Assembly: GCA_934467435.1 (NCBI GenBank)
Contig: CAKSLR010000002.1
Location: 1 to 42,236, forward strand
Source: an uncultured Eubacteriales bacterium
GTDB taxonomy: Bacteria > Bacillota > Clostridia > Oscillospirales > CAG-272
Length of the DNA stretch: 42,236 nt
Reading direction: 5' to 3'
Positions within the stretch are counted from its first letter, which is position 1, and each line of letters opens with the position of its first letter. The notes below the pieces were generated by a model. The model was given only the letters and a program-made list of their open reading frames with translations, was not told where the DNA came from and made no database searches. Both the position numbers and the translations under genes were made by a program. Positions 39,752 through 42,236 of this stretch are shown piece by piece.

Positions 39752-41189
39752 ATTTTCTCTTCCACGCAAGGGGAGAAAACAGTATGACAATCGGAATAAT
39801 CTCCAGCCGCCCGAGCAGCATATCAAAGGAGAGAACCACTTTGGAGAACACCGAAAAATCCGCAAAATTACCGGCGGGTCCCACCATGCCAAGCCCGGGA
39901 CCGACGTTGTTGAGGCAGGTCAGCACCGCGGTAACCGTACTCTCGGCGTCAAAATTATCAAACGAAAGAAGAAAACAGGACGCTACGATAATGGCGGCAT
40001 ACAGAAGGAAGTAGTTGCCCGCACCGCGCACCGTTTCCTCCGGCACCGCCTCCCCGTCCAGGCGCACCACATTGACCGAACGCGGGCGCAGGGCATGGCG
40101 CACCTCCCGCTTCATGCTCTTGCAGAGCAACAGCACACGGGAGAGTTTCAGCCCGCCGGCGGTCGAGCCGGCGCACGCCCCCGTCAGGGTCAGGCAAAGC
40201 AGAACGGCTTTGGTCAGCGCCGGGAAGGTGTTATAATCCACCGTGGCAAAGCCGGTGGTCGAAATAATGGACGTCACCTGGAAGAACGCCGACCGCAGGG
40301 CATCCCCGAAATTTTCAAACAGGGAGAGGGTATTTGCCGTGATGATTGCCGTGGAAAGCCCGCAGAGGATCAGGTAGATGCGCAGTTCTTCGTTGTGAAA
40401 AACGTCCCGCACCCGGCGCATGAGAAGGAAAAAATAAATGTTGAAGTTCACGCCGAACAGCAGCATAAAGACGGCAATGACCCATTCGGCGGCGGGATTG
40501 GCATAGCCGGCGATGGAGGCGTTTTTGACTGCAAAACCTCCCGTTCCCGCCGTGGCAAGGGCATTGACGCACGAATCGTAAAAGGGCATGCCCGTGGCGC
40601 AGAGCACAAGAATCTGCAGGATTGTCAACCCCACATAAATCGCATACAGGATGAGAGCGGTATTTTGCAGGCGCGGTACCAGTTTGCTCTTCTGCGGTCC
40701 CGGCATCTCCGCCCGCAGGATGTGAATGGCGCCGCCGTCCCCGGTCGGCAGGATGGCAAGCATGAAAACCAGCACCCCCATACCGCCGATCCAGTGGGTA
40801 AAACTGCGCCAGAAAAGAATGCCGCGCGGCAGATTTTCCACCGTCCGTAAAATAGTGGAACCGGTGGTGGTAAAGCCGGAAACGGTTTCAAAAAACGCAT
40901 CAATGTACTGCGGGATGGCACCGCTGAACACAAAGGGCAGCGCCCCAAAGGCGGAAAGCAGAATCCACGCCGCGGCAACGCACACAAACCCCTCCCGCGC
41001 ATAAATGCGCGTGTTTTTCGGTTTCTGCAGCACCGCAGGCAACCCGACGCAAAGCAGCGCCGCCAGGGTGAGCAGATACGGCACGGGCGACTCCCCGAAA
41101 AGCAGCGCCACCGCAAGCGGCAGGAGCAGGAACGCCCCCTCGATGAGCAGCAGCACACCGAAAAGGTAACCTAACATTCGATCATTCAT
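39750..41189 (-). CDS. trkH: TrkH family potassium uptake channel subunit
   Basis: A 479-residue membrane protein with the four M-P-M repeats of K+ transporters. The selectivity-filter loops are ETVSGFTTTGST, NALATAGTGGFAV, SIISTTGFATVD and TCLNNVGPGLG; THWIGGMGVLVFMLAILP and GACAGSTAGGLKLSRVL are TrkH landmarks. It pairs with the cytoplasmic RCK protein TrkA encoded just upstream, with three bases between the trkA stop and this ATG. The ribosome site is weak (AAGGAT), so translation is probably coupled to trkA. Confidence 0.95.
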   Translation of the reverse strand: MNDRMLGYLFGVLLLIEGAFLLLPLAVALLFGESPVPYLLTLAALLCVGLPAVLQKPKNTRIYAREGFVCVAAAWILLSAFGALPFVFSGAIPQYIDAFFETVSGFTTTGSTILRTVENLPRGILFWRSFTHWIGGMGVLVFMLAILPTGDGGAIHILRAEMPGPQKSKLVPRLQNTALILYAIYVGLTILQILVLCATGMPFYDSCVNALATAGTGGFAVKNASIAGYANPAAEWVIAVFMLLFGVNFNIYFFLLMRRVRDVFHNEELRIYLILCGLSTAIITANTLSLFENFGDALRSAFFQVTSIISTTGFATVDYNTFPALTKAVLLCLTLTGACAGSTAGGLKLSRVLLLCKSMKREVRHALRPRSVNVVRLDGEAVPEETVRGAGNYFLLYAAIIVASCFLLSFDNFDAESTVTAVLTCLNNVGPGLGMVGPAGNFADFSVFSKVVLSFDMLLGRLEIIPIVILFSPLAWKRK

Positions 41190-41192
41190 GGT

Positions 41193-42236
41193 TTACAGAA
41201 TATCCTTGATACTGTTCATTTGTCCGCGGCTGGAAATGACAATGACGGTATCGCCGCAACGGATACAGTCACCGCCCGTGGGGATGAGAACGCCGCCCTC
41301 TCCCACAATACAGGCAATCAGCACGCCGGCGCGGCAATGGAGTTCCCGCAGCGGCACCCCGGTCAGTCCGGCAATCTCCTCTTTCACCACAAATTCCAGC
41401 GCTTCAATGCGCCCTTCCATAATGCGGTAAAGCGACTCAATCTCCGAGTCATGCGCATTTGCCATGGAGCGGACATAGCGGAGAATGGTGGAGGTGGTAG
41501 AGGACTTGGGAGACACCACGCTCTCCAGCCCCACGCCCTTGAAGAAATCCACATACGGCATGGCGCTGATCATGGTAATCACCTTCTCTACCCCCTGGGT
41601 CTTGGCATACAAAGAGATAATGGCGTTTTCTTCATCCACATCCGAAAGGGCGAGAAAAGCATCGGTCGTGGCAATGCCCTCTTCCCGCAAAAGTTCCTGC
41701 CGGCTTCCGTCATCGCAGATCACGGTGCAGGAATACTGCTCCGCCAGCGCATGGCAGCGCTGCTTGTCTTTTTCAATCACCGTGGCGCGGATGCCCGCAT
41801 TCCGCAGCATTTCAAGGAGATAATAGACCGTGCGTCCGCCGCCGACAATCAGCACATCCTTCACCGGCTTGCGGTAAACCCCGATTGCTTTGAAGAACTG
41901 GGTAATCTCTTCGTCCGGCGCGGTGACGCACACCGCATCCCCCGCCTGCAGAATAAAATCGCCCGAGGGAATATAGGCATCCTCTCCCCGCAGGACACCG
42001 CACACAAGGAAACGCAGGTTCAGTCTGGCGCGCAGATCATTCAGCGTCACGCCTGCAATGGGGGAATGTGCGCCCACCACAAATTCCGCCATCTCCACCT
42101 TACCGTGGCAGAAGGTTTCAATCTTGGCAGCGGAAGGAAACCGCAGTGTACGGTAAATCTCCCCCGCCGCGGCAAGTTCGGGGTTGATGGTGAGGGAGAG
42201 GTTCATCTCTTTCTGCATCAGGTTCATCAGTTCCGA
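41193..42236 (-). CDS. trkA: Trk system NAD-binding regulatory protein TrkA, 5' truncated by window edge
   Basis: At least 347 residues, open to the end of the window, so the N-terminus (roughly the first RCK Rossmann half, ~100 residues) is outside. Visible: the end of the first RCK_N, the first TrkA-C domain (AEFVVGAHSPIAGVTLNDL...GDAVCVTAPDEEI), the second NAD-binding fold (DVLIVGGGRTVYYLLEML, VIEKDKQRCHALAEQ, CDDGSRQELLREEGI, DAFLALSDVDEENAI) and the second TrkA-C domain (LTGVPLRELHCRAGVLIACIV). It gates TrkH according to bound nucleotide. Confidence 0.95.
   Translation of the reverse strand, partial: SELMNLMQKEMNLSLTINPELAAAGEIYRTLRFPSAAKIETFCHGKVEMAEFVVGAHSPIAGVTLNDLRARLNLRFLVCGVLRGEDAYIPSGDFILQAGDAVCVTAPDEEITQFFKAIGVYRKPVKDVLIVGGGRTVYYLLEMLRNAGIRATVIEKDKQRCHALAEQYSCTVICDDGSRQELLREEGIATTDAFLALSDVDEENAIISLYAKTQGVEKVITMISAMPYVDFFKGVGLESVVSPKSSTTSTILRYVRSMANAHDSEIESLYRIMEGRIEALEFVVKEEIAGLTGVPLRELHCRAGVLIACIVGEGGVLIPTGGDCIRCGDTVIVISSRGQMNSIKDIL

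Noticed and set aside
1..42236. tRNA, rRNA, CRISPR arrays, transposons, prophage genes, T-box or known metabolite riboswitches
   Set aside because: No cloverleaf, repeat-spacer array, transposase motif, integrase or conserved T-box sequence was recognised on either strand. Short divergent examples cannot be fully excluded by eye.

Overview
The window is a high-GC, gene-dense stretch of a strictly anaerobic, low-G+C-phylum (Bacillota/Clostridia-type) chromosome. The class is inferred from the miaB-ylbF-mutS-mutL-tgt block, a B. subtilis YdjI-like SPFH protein, a DUF1292 protein, a 6S RNA ending in a terminator, strong AGGAGG-type ribosome sites and SigA-type TTGACA/TATAAT promoters. Anaerobic life is inferred from class III ribonucleotide reductase, rubredoxin and HemW. 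No finer taxonomy can be read safely. There is no rRNA, tRNA, CRISPR array, transposase or phage gene; the region looks like core chromosome with two small carbohydrate modules.

Layout. 1-4.8 kb: lepA tail, hemW, a DUF1292 gene with an elaborate leader, 6S RNA, an SPFH/zinc-ribbon protein and a transglutaminase-like lipoprotein. 4.8-7.6 kb: a VTC-domain polyphosphate polymerase-like gene and dxs, the latter cut by one in-frame TAA. 7.6-15.5 kb (minus strand): the operon miaB-ylbF-mutS-mutL-tgt behind one good promoter, preceded by an unexplained, hairpin-rich 300-base gap. 15.8-19.6 kb: a small lipoprotein, nrdD with a convincing tandem NrdR-box promoter, and an RNase III gene with terminator-like hairpins in its leader. 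19.6-23.4 kb: AraC regulator, GH5 glycosidase, a 50-residue two-helix membrane peptide too small for usual gene callers, and a DUF4091 protein. 23.5-27.8 kb: methionine aminopeptidase, a large multi-span membrane protein of unknown function and an InlB-repeat membrane protein broken by a stop and a frameshift. 28.0-31.3 kb: a zinc/manganese-type ABC uptake operon with a Cys-rich small membrane protein in front and an OB-fold-like lipoprotein behind. 31.4-33.5 kb: aroQ and the YifB/ComM AAA+ ATPase. 33.6-33.8 kb: a dense cluster of six DnaA-box-like sequences in a gene-free gap. 33.8-36.7 kb: AraC regulator with a direct-repeat operator candidate, Gfo/Idh/MocA oxidoreductase and sugar isomerase. 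36.8-39.7 kb: rubredoxin, thioredoxin with a six-codon upstream ORF, SGNH hydrolase, coaX and a PanT-like ECF S component. 39.7 kb to end: trkH and a 5'-truncated trkA.

How it works together. Several units are coherent: mismatch repair with tRNA modification; metal uptake; potassium uptake (Trk); pantothenate uptake plus phosphorylation (PanT-CoaX) toward CoA; thiol/electron carriers (Trx, rubredoxin). The most interesting non-coding signals are the DnaA-box cluster, the competing hairpins over the DUF1292 ribosome site, the paired NrdR boxes and the hairpin array at 15.5-15.8 kb. Three disabling lesions in two otherwise well-preserved genes (dxs and the InlB-repeat gene) need read-level confirmation, since they could be real decay or assembly error.
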